From Opitutia bacterium (GTDB lineage Bacteria; Verrucomicrobiota; Verrucomicrobiia; Opitutales; Opitutaceae), in NCBI GenBank assembly GCA_016187925.1, contig JACPIS010000001.1, positions 297,266-361,265 of the forward strand: a DNA stretch of 64,000 nucleotides, read 5' to 3'. Both the position numbers and the translations under genes were made by a program. Numbering within the stretch: position 1 is the stretch's first letter; every line of letters begins with the position of its first letter. A model generated the notes under the pieces. That model had not been told where the DNA came from. It saw only the letters and a list, made by a program, of their open reading frames with translations, and searched no databases. Positions 18,901 to 26,963 of this stretch are shown here, one piece after another.

Positions 18901-19375
18901 CCTCGTTGTTGCGGACGGCGCCCTCGTCGGCGAGGCCGAGATCCTGGGCGTGCAACAGATCGATTTTCCGGGCCGTGGTGCCGGCATTGCGGATGCACAC
19001 ACGCCAGGCCCAGCCGGATTTGACCGGGTGAAGACCGAAAGTGACGGTGCAATCGAGCGTGCCCGCAGCCGCGGTGCCGTGCCAGCTGGCGGTACGTCCG
19101 TCACAGCCGAAGGCAAGTCCGGGACCGACCAGCGGGGCCCAGCCAACGGGCGAGGCCGCATCATCGAACCAGCGCACGAGCAGACGGAACAAGCCGTCCT
19201 CGGCGGGGCCGGGCAGCAGCTGGTTGAGCATCGTCTCCCGGTGGCGCAGCGCATAGAGGGCGCCGGTGGGCAGGAACTGGGCGCGCAGACCGGAGGAGGC
19301 GGTTAACTCCCGCAAGTGGAAATCGGTCGCGGCGCGAAGACGATGAGTGGTGGCGGTGGCTGGACTCGTGTCCAT
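15920..19375 (-). CDS. GH94 family phosphorylase, probably 1,2-beta-oligoglucan phosphorylase
   Basis: 1151-residue cytoplasmic enzyme without signal peptide. GH94 enzymes split beta-glucosides with inorganic phosphate, releasing alpha-glucose 1-phosphate. The N-terminal sandwich has LYALRHRETMLNQLLPGPAE. The (alpha/alpha)6 barrel holds NYGDGDWDDTLQPADPAM, where Asp about 797 aligns with the catalytic acid of the WND motif in cellobiose phosphorylases. Cellobiose and chitobiose phosphorylases are about 800 residues. The extra N-terminal length and the DWDDTLQ form match the about 1100-residue 1,2-beta-oligoglucan phosphorylases of Listeria and Lachnoclostridium, as recalled rather than aligned. 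It follows a terminator downstream of the TonB receptor gene, so it is probably expressed at a lower level than that gene. Confidence 0.8.
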   Translation of the reverse strand: MDTSPATATTHRLRAATDFHLRELTASSGLRAQFLPTGALYALRHRETMLNQLLPGPAEDGLFRLLVRWFDDAASPVGWAPLVGPGLAFGCDGRTASWHGTAAAGTLDCTVTFGLHPVKSGWAWRVCIRNAGTTARKIDLLHAQDLGLADEGAVRNNEAYVSQYLDLLPLSDPRLGHVVLARQNQPMAGGRRPWLAFACAQGAAAYCTDGWQFFGADHRVTGEPVAVRQPALPSKRLQYEFALGGLQSQPLSLAPGATVEVAFVAAYVEDHPAASSLADVALLRDLLPVGWLGADVPTQCHAAGATVFTHAPWLHGARPTVSDWDAWFPGTRRHRELDAAGHVLSFFHGAETHVVSRDKEALVARPHGHILRSGTADWIDDRQFGLTCYAAGIFGAQAYLGNPSLARLLSVVRNHLNVARAHGQRVFLRRGEAWQQLGVPSAFAMEPGVVRWIYRIDDRVIEVRVWCSAAAQASFLELRVASGPPAEFLVTHQLALGANEFEAAGEIEVHDDGWISARPAADGFTAKHLPGTCFALAASSPALLAAHGGDELLHADGIARQGPYAVFQTKAVERCGIILTGATDGAAGLPAAVARLREEYAGTFSPARPPAAPVRLQGSVDVGASRLNEVLPWFTHNAAIHFSAPHGLEQYGGAAWGVRDVCQGSVEWLLAAGEFATVRRILTAVFEQQYAHNPKDAAVAGCWPQWFMFAPFRFIQQTHSHGDVCFWPVKALCDYVEASNDLAFLGTALGYTDPVQFTAAGPAETLWAHCDRVVAHCESRFIAGTALVNYGDGDWDDTLQPADPAMRTRMVSAWTVGLAYHTFRQFAEVSRRAGESTRAARLDQLLVRMRRDFASRAMPDGVVAGFLVNEADGRLRPLLHPTDKVTNIRYRLLPMTRSMLAELFTPEEAQRHAALIESELHFNDGVRLMSEPAVYQGGLEKLFKRADTAANVGREVGLQYVHAHIRYAEAMAKLGDADRLWKALQVINPVGLERVVPGAVARQSNVYFSSSDADFADRVEAAARWHELRAGRIPVRGGWRLYSSGPGLYLHKVRSCLLGVRESFGDVVIDPVLPRSLDGLTADTQLLGRPVRLVYSVKSGTSSPAAIRVNGAPLAGLAREANPYRPGGLRIPGALLAARLTGADNCIEIEL

Positions 19376-19446
19376 GAAGGAAGCGCGGGGCGCGGAGCCG
19401 CGGCAGGTGAGTGACGCAAGGTGAAGGCGCGCCGGGAAGAGCGCAC

Positions 19447-19489
19447 CAAAAAAGGAAGGGAGGCCGGCGGGATCGGACCGCCAGCCTCC
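19447..19489 (-). terminator. Rho-independent terminator after the TonB receptor gene
   Basis: On the minus strand a 12-base-pair stem (19459-19470 with 19478-19489, one C-A mismatch, 7-base loop) is followed by a run of six T (19448-19453 as A on the plus strand). It lies 15 bases downstream of the receptor stop codon and 72 bases before the GH94 start. It is likely a partial terminator that lets the receptor be made in excess over the downstream enzymes. Confidence 0.8.
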
Positions 19490-19504
19490 GGAGAAACTAC
19501 CGGC

Positions 19505-22351
19505 TTAGAACGTGAACCGGGCGCTCAGACGGAAGGTACGCGGGGCCTGGAAGTAGTAGCCGTCGCGGATGTGGTTGCCCGCCTCGTCCGTGTAACCCCA
19601 GTGGTAGCTGGTGACGATCGGGTCCTTCTTATCGAGCACGTTGTCGATGTTCAGCGCGATGTGCGTCGGGATGCCGTAGATCTTGGTCTCATAGGCGAAG
19701 ACGGCCGACGTGTTGGTCACGGCGGTGCCGTAGTATTCCTTGCTGTCCAGGATGCCGGCATAGCTCCGGCCCGTGTACGACACGCCGCCACCCGCGGAGA
19801 AGCCCTTGAGCGTCTCGCCGGTGAAGGTGTAGTTGGCGAAGAGCGCAGCGGTGTATTTCACCAGTCCGAGGTTCTTCGCGCCGGGCTTGGCCTGATCGAG
19901 CGCATTCTGGACGTCGGCGATGGCCGCGCGCAGATCGTTGCGCCGGCTCTGGTCGAGCGCAGCGTTGTTCACGACGCCGTTCCACGTGCCGAGGTTGGCC
20001 GCGAAGTACTGGCGACTGCCCGGGTAGTAGTCGACGATCTTGGCGTCCGGCTTGCCGTAGCTCGCCTGGAGGCGGAGGTTCTTCGTCGGGTTGGCCGTGA
20101 TCTCGAACTCGTAACCGGTCACGTCGAGCGACGTAGTGTCGGAGAACGCGATACCGCCGTTGCCCGACTCGGTCGGATTGCCGAGCGCGAGGTTGTATTT
20201 CTGCCAGATATTGCGCAGCGCGGTCGGGTTTTCCACCAAGTGACCTTCTGACTTGGTGTCGTAGCGAAGGAGCGTTGCATAATACTTGCCGTCGCTGGAC
20301 GAATAGCGGAGGCCGTACTCGAGGCCTTTGCCGCGCTCGGGGTCGGGGCGCTTGCCACTGAGGAGCGGCTGCGAACCGGCGTGCGGCGGCTGGATGTTCT
20401 TGGACATGTTGGCGACCACGCCCACGCCGGACGAGTGGAAGTACACGGCACCGGCGGAGAGGGTGTCGGCGTCCTTGCTCTCATCGACGATGTGGTCGGT
20501 GAGGTTCGGGCCGCGGCGGAGCTCGCGGAGGTGCTCGGTGTACTTCTCCTTGCGGGCGCCGAGCGTGACGGACAGCGCGTCGTCGAAGAAGCGGGACTGC
20601 GACATGATGGCGACGTCCTTCGGCTTGAAGGTGTCGTCGAAGTCGAACCAGTAGCCGTCGGCCTTCGGCATGTAGGAGATGGCGCGACCGTTGGGCGCGA
20701 CCTCGGGAGCGTTCATGACCTGGTTGGGATGATCGAGGTAGATGCGACCCCAAATCATGTTCTGCACCCAGTCAGCCGGATTGGTGATGGTGGTGCCATT
20801 GCCAACCTGGCCGAGGTACTGGCGGGCGGACTGCTTGAGCTCCTTCGTCGAGGTGGAGGCGCTGAAGAGCTGCTTCCACGTCACGCCAAACAGTGTGGGG
20901 TTGAAGTGATAGTTCAACTGCGCGCGCGCCTCGGTGACGGCACGACTCTGCGTCTGCTTGCTGAGGAAGAAGTCCGCGAAGGCCTTGCCATAGTTCGGGT
21001 TGGTCGAGCCGTCCGGGAGCTGCTTGTTGATATCGATGGCGGCGCCGCCGGTGCCTTCATAATCCTTGGCCGTCTGGCTGTCGGTATAGCGGTAGAACGA
21101 CGCCGAGAAATCGAAGTTCTCGTTGATCTTGTGATCGATGAACGCCGTGAAGTCGCGATAATCGATGTCGGACTGTCCGCTGCCGTAGCTCCAATCGCGG
21201 CTCGGGAGAACCGGGATCTTGTCCGTGGAAACATAGGTGCTGTGCCACGGGAGCTTGATCTTGGAGGGATACCAGCCCTTGTTGGGCGCGTAGTTCAACG
21301 CGGCCCACGTCTCGGTCTGACTGGTGGTCGAAGCCCAGCCGCCGGCCCAGCCCATGAGGGACTTGGAGCCGAGGCCCGGGATGTAGACCCAGAACGGATT
21401 CAGCCAGTCGCCCCACGCGCCGGCATTCTGGATGTGCTCGGTGCGAGCGGAGCCACCGGTCGGGGCGGCGCCCCAAGTCTGCGAGGCGGTGACGCCGTCC
21501 CAGCCGGAGAGCTTGTCTCCAATGGTCGTCGAGATGAGGGTCTTGTGAATCTTGGCGTATTCACCTTCAATGCGGATCTGGGTGTTGTCGCCAATCTTGT
21601 AGATAAGGGCGACGTCGCCCGCCGAGAGCTTGTTCACGTCGTTCTCGCGCCAGCCGTTGTTGTTGTCATTAACGGCGTTCACGCGGACGGCGAGGTTGTC
21701 CGAGATGCGGCGGTTCACATCGAGCTCGAAGCGCACGCTGCGGTTGCTGTCGACCACGACGCCGGGCTTGATGAAGTCCTTATCGAGACGGGGCAGCTTG
21801 GTGTAAGTGCTGAGCTGGCCGCCCACGGTGCCGAGACCGAAGATGATCGAGTTCGGGCCGTGGAGGAACTCCACGCGTTCGATGTTGTAGCTGTCCTGGG
21901 ATTGGAAGAACGAGAAGTAGTTCCGGGTCGGGCCGGGACCACCTTGTTCACCGGCGCCAGCACCACGATAGTTGAAGGCCCAGTCGTGAAACGCCGAGCC
22001 GCCGAAGCCTTTGCCGGCATTCGGATCCTCCGGCACGACGTTGGGCGACCACTTCAGGGCCTCGCGGACGTTCTGGATGCCGAGGTCGTCGATGAACGTG
22101 CGCGTGAGGGACGAGATGGAGGCGGAGGTCAGCTTGATGGGGGTGTTCGTGCGGCCGCCGGCGAGGGAATCAACGGCGATGTAGCCGGTGTCCTTGTCGG
22201 TGTTCACGACGAACGTCTCCAGCTTGACCACTTCCTCGTCCTTCGCCGGGGCGGGCGGGGCGGAGGGCGCGGCTTGCGCGAGTAGGGCGGCGGGGAGGCC
22301 GAGCGCCAACCCGAAGGCTAGCGCGAGTTTACTCTGAGTACATGTTTTCAT
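19505..22351 (-). CDS. TonB-dependent outer-membrane receptor
   Basis: 948 residues from the start at 22351, chosen because it opens a signal peptide (MKTCTQSKLALAFGLALGLP, ending near ALLAQA). After a Pro/Ala linker and EEVVKLETFVVN comes the plug domain (SISSLTRTFIDDLGIQNVRE; NIERVEFLHGPNSIIFGLGT). The 22-strand barrel ends with the aromatic terminus APRTFRLSARFTF. The open frame upstream to 22960 has no signal sequence and overlaps the GH144-like gene, so it is rejected. It should import oligosaccharides across the outer membrane using TonB energy. No SusD-like lipoprotein is present nearby. It starts 92 bases after the GH144-like gene. Confidence 0.92.
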   Translation of the reverse strand: MKTCTQSKLALAFGLALGLPAALLAQAAPSAPPAPAKDEEVVKLETFVVNTDKDTGYIAVDSLAGGRTNTPIKLTSASISSLTRTFIDDLGIQNVREALKWSPNVVPEDPNAGKGFGGSAFHDWAFNYRGAGAGEQGGPGPTRNYFSFFQSQDSYNIERVEFLHGPNSIIFGLGTVGGQLSTYTKLPRLDKDFIKPGVVVDSNRSVRFELDVNRRISDNLAVRVNAVNDNNNGWRENDVNKLSAGDVALIYKIGDNTQIRIEGEYAKIHKTLISTTIGDKLSGWDGVTASQTWGAAPTGGSARTEHIQNAGAWGDWLNPFWVYIPGLGSKSLMGWAGGWASTTSQTETWAALNYAPNKGWYPSKIKLPWHSTYVSTDKIPVLPSRDWSYGSGQSDIDYRDFTAFIDHKINENFDFSASFYRYTDSQTAKDYEGTGGAAIDINKQLPDGSTNPNYGKAFADFFLSKQTQSRAVTEARAQLNYHFNPTLFGVTWKQLFSASTSTKELKQSARQYLGQVGNGTTITNPADWVQNMIWGRIYLDHPNQVMNAPEVAPNGRAISYMPKADGYWFDFDDTFKPKDVAIMSQSRFFDDALSVTLGARKEKYTEHLRELRRGPNLTDHIVDESKDADTLSAGAVYFHSSGVGVVANMSKNIQPPHAGSQPLLSGKRPDPERGKGLEYGLRYSSSDGKYYATLLRYDTKSEGHLVENPTALRNIWQKYNLALGNPTESGNGGIAFSDTTSLDVTGYEFEITANPTKNLRLQASYGKPDAKIVDYYPGSRQYFAANLGTWNGVVNNAALDQSRRNDLRAAIADVQNALDQAKPGAKNLGLVKYTAALFANYTFTGETLKGFSAGGGVSYTGRSYAGILDSKEYYGTAVTNTSAVFAYETKIYGIPTHIALNIDNVLDKKDPIVTSYHWGYTDEAGNHIRDGYYFQAPRTFRLSARFTF

Positions 22352-22443
22352 GACTTGGTTAGGGGCAGTTGCGGATTGTGGTGGTGTCGGGATGATGTGG
22401 TGTTTGGTGGTATCGCGTCTCTGGGAGAAAAAATGGGGCCGGT

Positions 22444-25146
22444 TCACTGCAGCCGGATGCGGCCGAGCCGGAATTCGCCGGGGAGGGGAGTGCTGTAGGA
22501 CCAGTTGAGCTTGAGCATCGCGTCCCACTCCTTGACGCCCTCGGTGATGGCGGCGGGAGTCAGGCCGAACTCCAGGCCCGGCTTGGGCGTGAGCCCGATG
22601 CTCGCCCACGGAATCGAAGCCTCGACGGTGTAGCCATCCGCCGTCGGTGTGATGAGGGCGTCGCACGGAACGTGATTGAAATGTTCTTTCGCTCCGACCC
22701 CGACCCGGTAGGTGAACTGGTAATCCTTCGGGCCAGTCCAGACGAGGCCGTCGCCATCCGGATCGATGTAGAGCTCGATGAGCCGGTTGCGCACGGGTGG
22801 AACGTTGTAGCCAGGAGGCGAATCCGTCACCTCGGCGTGGAAGTGGAGCGCCGTGGCATCCCAGGTGACGGCGAAACGGAACGAGAGCGGAGCATCGCCG
22901 GGGCGGATGTCGGCATTGGAATCCTTGAACTCCATGCCCGCGACCGTCTGCCAGTCCCATTGGGCGCGAGGCAGGGAAGCGGCAACCGCCACGGCACTAC
23001 GCTGCGGCTTCAGGGTCTGGGCTCCGGCGAGTTCGCGCTGCGCATAGACGGATGTGTTGGGACCGAAGGCGGCAGCGGCAAACTCGGCGATGGCCGTGCG
23101 TCCCGCCTGCACGAGACGGTCCTTTTGGAAAGCGGCGCGCACGCTGTCGTCTCCGAGCAGATTGGCGGCGGCGATGAGATAGGCGGCAGCGGCCTCCGGC
23201 GTGCTCAAGAGCCGGGCCGGTGCGGCCAGCGCTTCGCGCGGGAATTGATCGAGCTGCAACACCGGCAGCAGCGGACTGGCCGGAGCGCCCGGGCCGACCA
23301 GACTGGCGTAGGCCAGTTGCGCGGCGGACGCGCCCGAAAGAATGGAACGCTCGTCGAGCCAGAGACCAGGCAGCACGGCGCCTGCGGCATCCGCCGGCGC
23401 CAGCACATGCACCGGACCGACAGGCTGGGTAGTACGCGTGAGCTTGCTCCAATCGGAGGCGGGGCGGCGGCCCTCCGCGATTTGCAGAAACACTCCCAGT
23501 CGTGAGGCCGCACCCAGCGTAGGCTCGGCAGCCGGCAGACTTTGCCAAGCGAAGGCCTCAAGCAGCCTGGTGGCCTCGGCGGCGAGTGCAGGCACCATCT
23601 GGCGCAGCGTGATCAGCGCGGCCGCATACGTCGCGTCTGAGCCGCCGGCGGCGAGCAACGGCCGCGCTGCGTCCAGCAATTCGTTGCCGGTCACAAAGCC
23701 GAGTTGCTGCGCGGCCAGCAAAGCCGTCAATTGCAGCCCCGGGGGCGCGGGTCGGGTCAGCAACGCCTGCCAGGCCGACCGGGCGCGAGCCAGGGCCTCG
23801 GTCTGCTGGTCGTGATCGAGGCCGCGCGCGTAGGAGAGGAACCCCGCCTTGGTCAGGGAAAGCTTGGCCTCGGGCGATTGCATGAAGAGTTTCCAGATGA
23901 GGCCGGTGCGGAGATTCTCCGCCTGCAGAATCGAGATGCCCTGATCGATGCCGATGACATCGGCATTCACCCAGCCATTGTGGGGGTTGAAGGCGTCGAC
24001 GAAGCCATAGCGCTTCCAGATGCGATCACCGTAAGTGGACTTCAGGTAGCGCAGGACCACGAGGGTCTTCTCCGGCTCGAAAGGCAGAGAGCCCGCCGGC
24101 GCGCACGGCACGATGGTGCCATCCAGGGCGTTGAAGCGCAGCGTCCGCGGCGGGCCGCCCCAAGCCTTGTAACCCGTGGCGGAATCCGAGGCGGCCAGAC
24201 CCCAGAGATTCTCACTCCACAGTGGAAATTCGGGCTTCAGGTCGATGCTCATCTGCCGCTGCGCCAAGGTCGCCAGTTGCGAGTTGCGGAAATAGTCCAT
24301 CTCCGCATCGCGCCGGCCCCGCAGGTCGAGATAGGCTTGCGGGAATTGGTGCACGAATAGCGGAGGCTCCTGCACATAGACGAAATCGGCGTAGTGTCCG
24401 AGCGGCTTGCGCTCCCACGCATGCCAGTAGGCGGCCGGCAGCGGCTTAGACGACACGCCGAGCGCCAGGAAACTCATCAGCACATGCTCGGAGTAGCGGT
24501 CCCAGCGGTAGCGCGAGAAACCCGTCTCGTCGTGCCAGCCCAGCGACACCAGCTGGCCGTCGTTGAGGAACCAGTTCCAGTCGACGTCGCCCAGCATGCG
24601 GTTCACCAGCGCCGTAATCTCCGGGTCGGCGAAATACTCGCGCGCCACGATCGCGCCGGCATAGACGAGCGCGGAGTCCATGGACGAGAGCTCGCACTGC
24701 CACGCGCGTTTGCCGGTGTCCATCTCCATGAAGTGATAGAAGAAGCCGTGGTGCCGCTGCGCCTCGTTGACGAGGAAGCGCAGTTTCATCCGCACCCGCT
24801 CGACCGCCGCTGCGCGGTCCACCCAGCCGCGTTCCGTGGCGATCACCCACGCGCTGAAGGAATAGCCCGACGAGGCGATGCTTGCCTTCCCCACGCTCTC
24901 CGATCCGTCGGCGCGCGCGCGGTCTCGGACCAATCCGGTGCGCGGGTGTGTCTGTTCTTGGAAAAATTTGAATGCGGTCCGTTCGATGTCGTCCAGCAGG
25001 GCCTCGTCCGCCGCGCTCAGGACGATTCGCGGATGCGGCTCGCTTACGGGAGCGGCGCGCAGGGCCGGGGAGAGAAACAGGGCGGCGCAACCAACTACGC
25101 CGAGCAGCGAAGTTGCGACAACGAGGAATGACTTGCCGAAAGGCAT
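22444..25146 (-). CDS. Exported GH144-like hydrolase with C-terminal CBM9-like domain
   Basis: 900 residues from the start at 25146 (MPFGKSFLVVATSLLGVVGC; a lipoprotein-like VGCAAL or normal signal peptide is possible). The glycoamylase-like (alpha/alpha)6 domain covers about 40-460, with AFKFFQEQTHPRTGLVRDRA, FYHFMEMDTGKRAWQCELSS and WSENLWGLAASDSATGYKAW. An alanine-rich helical region follows (about 460-680). The last about 200 residues look like a CBM9/DOMON-type sandwich (LIELYIDPDGDGLVWTGPKD; YTVEASIPWASIGL). As the first enzyme after the regulator and operator sites it probably makes the first cut in the polymer. GH144 precedent suggests endo-beta-1,2-glucanase; the specificity is not proven here. 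Confidence 0.85.
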   Translation of the reverse strand: MPFGKSFLVVATSLLGVVGCAALFLSPALRAAPVSEPHPRIVLSAADEALLDDIERTAFKFFQEQTHPRTGLVRDRARADGSESVGKASIASSGYSFSAWVIATERGWVDRAAAVERVRMKLRFLVNEAQRHHGFFYHFMEMDTGKRAWQCELSSMDSALVYAGAIVAREYFADPEITALVNRMLGDVDWNWFLNDGQLVSLGWHDETGFSRYRWDRYSEHVLMSFLALGVSSKPLPAAYWHAWERKPLGHYADFVYVQEPPLFVHQFPQAYLDLRGRRDAEMDYFRNSQLATLAQRQMSIDLKPEFPLWSENLWGLAASDSATGYKAWGGPPRTLRFNALDGTIVPCAPAGSLPFEPEKTLVVLRYLKSTYGDRIWKRYGFVDAFNPHNGWVNADVIGIDQGISILQAENLRTGLIWKLFMQSPEAKLSLTKAGFLSYARGLDHDQQTEALARARSAWQALLTRPAPPGLQLTALLAAQQLGFVTGNELLDAARPLLAAGGSDATYAAALITLRQMVPALAAEATRLLEAFAWQSLPAAEPTLGAASRLGVFLQIAEGRRPASDWSKLTRTTQPVGPVHVLAPADAAGAVLPGLWLDERSILSGASAAQLAYASLVGPGAPASPLLPVLQLDQFPREALAAPARLLSTPEAAAAYLIAAANLLGDDSVRAAFQKDRLVQAGRTAIAEFAAAAFGPNTSVYAQRELAGAQTLKPQRSAVAVAASLPRAQWDWQTVAGMEFKDSNADIRPGDAPLSFRFAVTWDATALHFHAEVTDSPPGYNVPPVRNRLIELYIDPDGDGLVWTGPKDYQFTYRVGVGAKEHFNHVPCDALITPTADGYTVEASIPWASIGLTPKPGLEFGLTPAAITEGVKEWDAMLKLNWSYSTPLPGEFRLGRIRLQ

Positions 25147-25224
25147 GACGATCCAGTGCGGGGGAGGTGGGTGAAATAGGTCGATGCTTGGTGTAAGCAC
25201 CGGCGGGGTGCATCCACGCTCAAA

Positions 25225-25238
25225 TGACAACGTTTGCA
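25225..25238 (-). promoter_or_regulatory. Predicted LacI-family operator O1
   Basis: Read on the minus strand the site is TGCAAACGTTGTCA. It fits the general LacI/GalR-family consensus TGNAANCGNTNNCA at every fixed position and has the central CG. It lies 79 bases upstream of the first hydrolase start codon, a good place to block transcription. The cognate factor is presumably the regulator at 25450-26538. Confidence 0.65.
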
Positions 25239-25386
25239 AAGCAAGCTAAATTAATGTGCATCTCTTGAACTATGACGCGATGGCGCTGCGCATTTTCTCA
25301 CCGGACTCCAAGAATGAGAACAAGACCTGCCCGCTGCGGCCGGTCCTAGTACCTGCCAAGGGCGGTTTTATGCACGAATCAATGCA

Positions 25387-25400
25387 TGCAAACATTTGCA
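25387..25400. promoter_or_regulatory. Predicted LacI-family operator O2
   Basis: Perfect inverted repeat TGCAAA-CA-TTTGCA. The flanking A and T (25386, 25401) extend each arm to 7 bases. It shares the TGCAAA half-site with the palindrome at 25225-25238. The centres of the two sites are 162 bases apart, which would allow looping. It sits 49 bases after the regulator stop codon. Confidence 0.6.
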
Positions 25401-25449
25401 TACAGCGCCCTGAATTCTCCTCACGAGGCAGGTCGGGCCGAGTCCCAGT

Positions 25450-26538
25450 CTACTTGCGCTCCGAGGTTCGCAGCGGGCGGGTGGACTCGCGGATCATCAT
25501 CGGCGCGGGCATGTCGTCCAGCAATACCCGGCGCGCGCGCATGGGCGAATTCACCGCCTCGACAATCAATCCTACGGCTCGCTCAGCGAGGTCTGCCAGG
25601 GGTTGCCGCACCGTTGTCAAGGCCGGCTGACATGCCGTGGCCCAGATGCCGTCGTCAAAGCCAACAATGGAAATATCGTCCGGGCATCTGACGCCGGCAA
25701 GGTGCGCGGTGTGCATGGCGCCAAAGGCGAGTTCGTCGTCCGCACAGCAGATGGCGGTAGGGCGCTCGGCGCACTGCAGGATTCGCTTCATGCCGATGCG
25801 GCCGGTCTCCGTACTGAAGGGCCCGCTATAGATCCACTCCGGGCGGGGCATCGCCCCGGCTTTCTGCAATACTTCCAGATAGCCTTTTTTTCGCTCGAAA
25901 GCGTCGCGGGTGCCGTCGGGCCCCAGCAACAGGCCGATCCGACGGTGCCCGAGCTGGAGGAGGAGACTGGCCACGGAGCGCGCTCCGGAGATATTGTCCA
26001 CGCCGACAACCGGCACACCGAGTTCCCGCACATCCGTCTGCTCCGGCAGGGTGGATTTGGTCAGCACGATGGGTCGACGGAATCCTTTCAACTCCTCGAG
26101 CGCCTTTTTGCTGAGCGGTTCGGCCAAGTAAATGATGCCGGAAGAATTCAGGCTCAGGTGCTGCATCGCTTCCCGGAAATTCGGGCTCTCGTTGGCGCGC
26201 AGTGTCGAGATTTGCAGTCCCCAGCCACGGGCCGCGGCTGCGTGGAGGGCGCCGGCGAGAAAACGCCCGTAGTATTCGGAGAAGAAGATATTTTCGTCCA
26301 AGGGCACCACCACGGTCAGGGTCGCATTGATACCCATGCGCAGGATACGGGCGCCGGGATTGGGGGAGAAATGCTGCTTCTCCGCCAAGTCCATGATCTG
26401 CTTGCGCCGGTCCGCCCGGACGAGGTGCGCGGTCTCCGGTCGCAGCGCGCGCGAAACGGTCGAGGGTGACACGCCCAGGCTCGCCGCAATCTGCACAATG
26501 CCGGTCTTATCGAGACGATGAGGACGCGAGTGGGGCAT
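25450..26538 (-). CDS. LacI/GalR-family transcriptional regulator
   Basis: 362 residues from the start at 26538 (MPHSRPHRLDKTGIVQIAAS). The N-terminal helix-turn-helix IVQIAASLGVSPSTVSRALR and hinge helix (SPNPGARILRMG) are followed by the periplasmic-binding-like sensor domain. That domain contains GVDNISGARSVASLLLQLGH, AICCADDELAFGAM and DDISIVGFDDGIWATACQPA. Such proteins usually repress sugar genes until a sugar or oligosaccharide binds. It sits at the head of the minus-strand carbohydrate operon with candidate operators on both sides, so it is the likely local repressor and may control itself. The upstream ATG at 26601 would add residues ahead of the HTH and is less likely. Confidence 0.92.
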   Translation of the reverse strand: MPHSRPHRLDKTGIVQIAASLGVSPSTVSRALRPETAHLVRADRRKQIMDLAEKQHFSPNPGARILRMGINATLTVVVPLDENIFFSEYYGRFLAGALHAAAARGWGLQISTLRANESPNFREAMQHLSLNSSGIIYLAEPLSKKALEELKGFRRPIVLTKSTLPEQTDVRELGVPVVGVDNISGARSVASLLLQLGHRRIGLLLGPDGTRDAFERKKGYLEVLQKAGAMPRPEWIYSGPFSTETGRIGMKRILQCAERPTAICCADDELAFGAMHTAHLAGVRCPDDISIVGFDDGIWATACQPALTTVRQPLADLAERAVGLIVEAVNSPMRARRVLLDDMPAPMMIRESTRPLRTSERK

Positions 26539-26963
26539 GCGGCCGGTATCACACCTAATTTCACGCTCAGCAAGCAAACGTGTGCAGTGCATGCCGAACA
26601 AAGATAAGAGCGGGGCAAGCGACCGCAGGCCCGACCACCGATTCTCTGGCGTGGCGCTCGAAGATTCTCCAAGCGTCCAAGAGGGTGGCGCTCGCAGTAA
26701 AAGGACATGTCCGTAAACTTCCGGCAGCTAGTAGTACTTAACCGGCTCGGATTCAACTGTATCTATATGGGACATAATGTATATTGTGCGTTTATGACTG
26801 CTTGACGTGACCACCGACTGGCTTCACAACATATGCGTAGCTGGAATATTCCCCAAGAGATGCGCAGACCTGCCGGCAAAACAGGAGGATAATCCCGCCA
26901 TCAGGCCGCTGGCCGTCTAGCAGCCCCAGCGGTTCCGATAAACCATCAAAAAGAGGATAAACC
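26539..26963. promoter_or_regulatory. Divergent intergenic region (regulator and stress module)
   Basis: 425 bases without a convincing gene. The left part carries a possible regulator-binding site (26573-26586). The middle (about 26730-26840) is strongly AT-rich for this genome, with CATAAT (26773-26778) and TTGACG (26802-26807) elements that could belong to promoters for the plus-strand stress genes. A good ribosome-binding site (AGAGGA) precedes the ATG at 26964. Confidence 0.45.
26573..26586. promoter_or_regulatory. Possible autoregulatory LacI-type operator
   Basis: AGCAAACGTGTGCA shares the GCAAACG core with the site at 25225-25238 and departs from the LacI-family consensus at two positions. 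It is 35 bases upstream of the regulator start codon. Autoregulation is an inference. Confidence 0.4.

Larger units (their letters stand above)
25147..25449 (-). promoter_or_regulatory. Intergenic control region between the LacI-type regulator and the first hydrolase gene
   Basis: 303 bases without a gene. The region is more AT-rich than its surroundings and carries two LacI-family-type palindromes (25225-25238 and 25387-25400). It should contain the main promoter of the minus-strand sugar operon. I could not choose a -35/-10 pair with confidence. Confidence 0.6.

Noticed and set aside
22352..22960. N-terminal extension of the TonB receptor frame
   Set aside because: It overlaps the end of the GH144-like gene, whereas a clear signal peptide begins at 22351.
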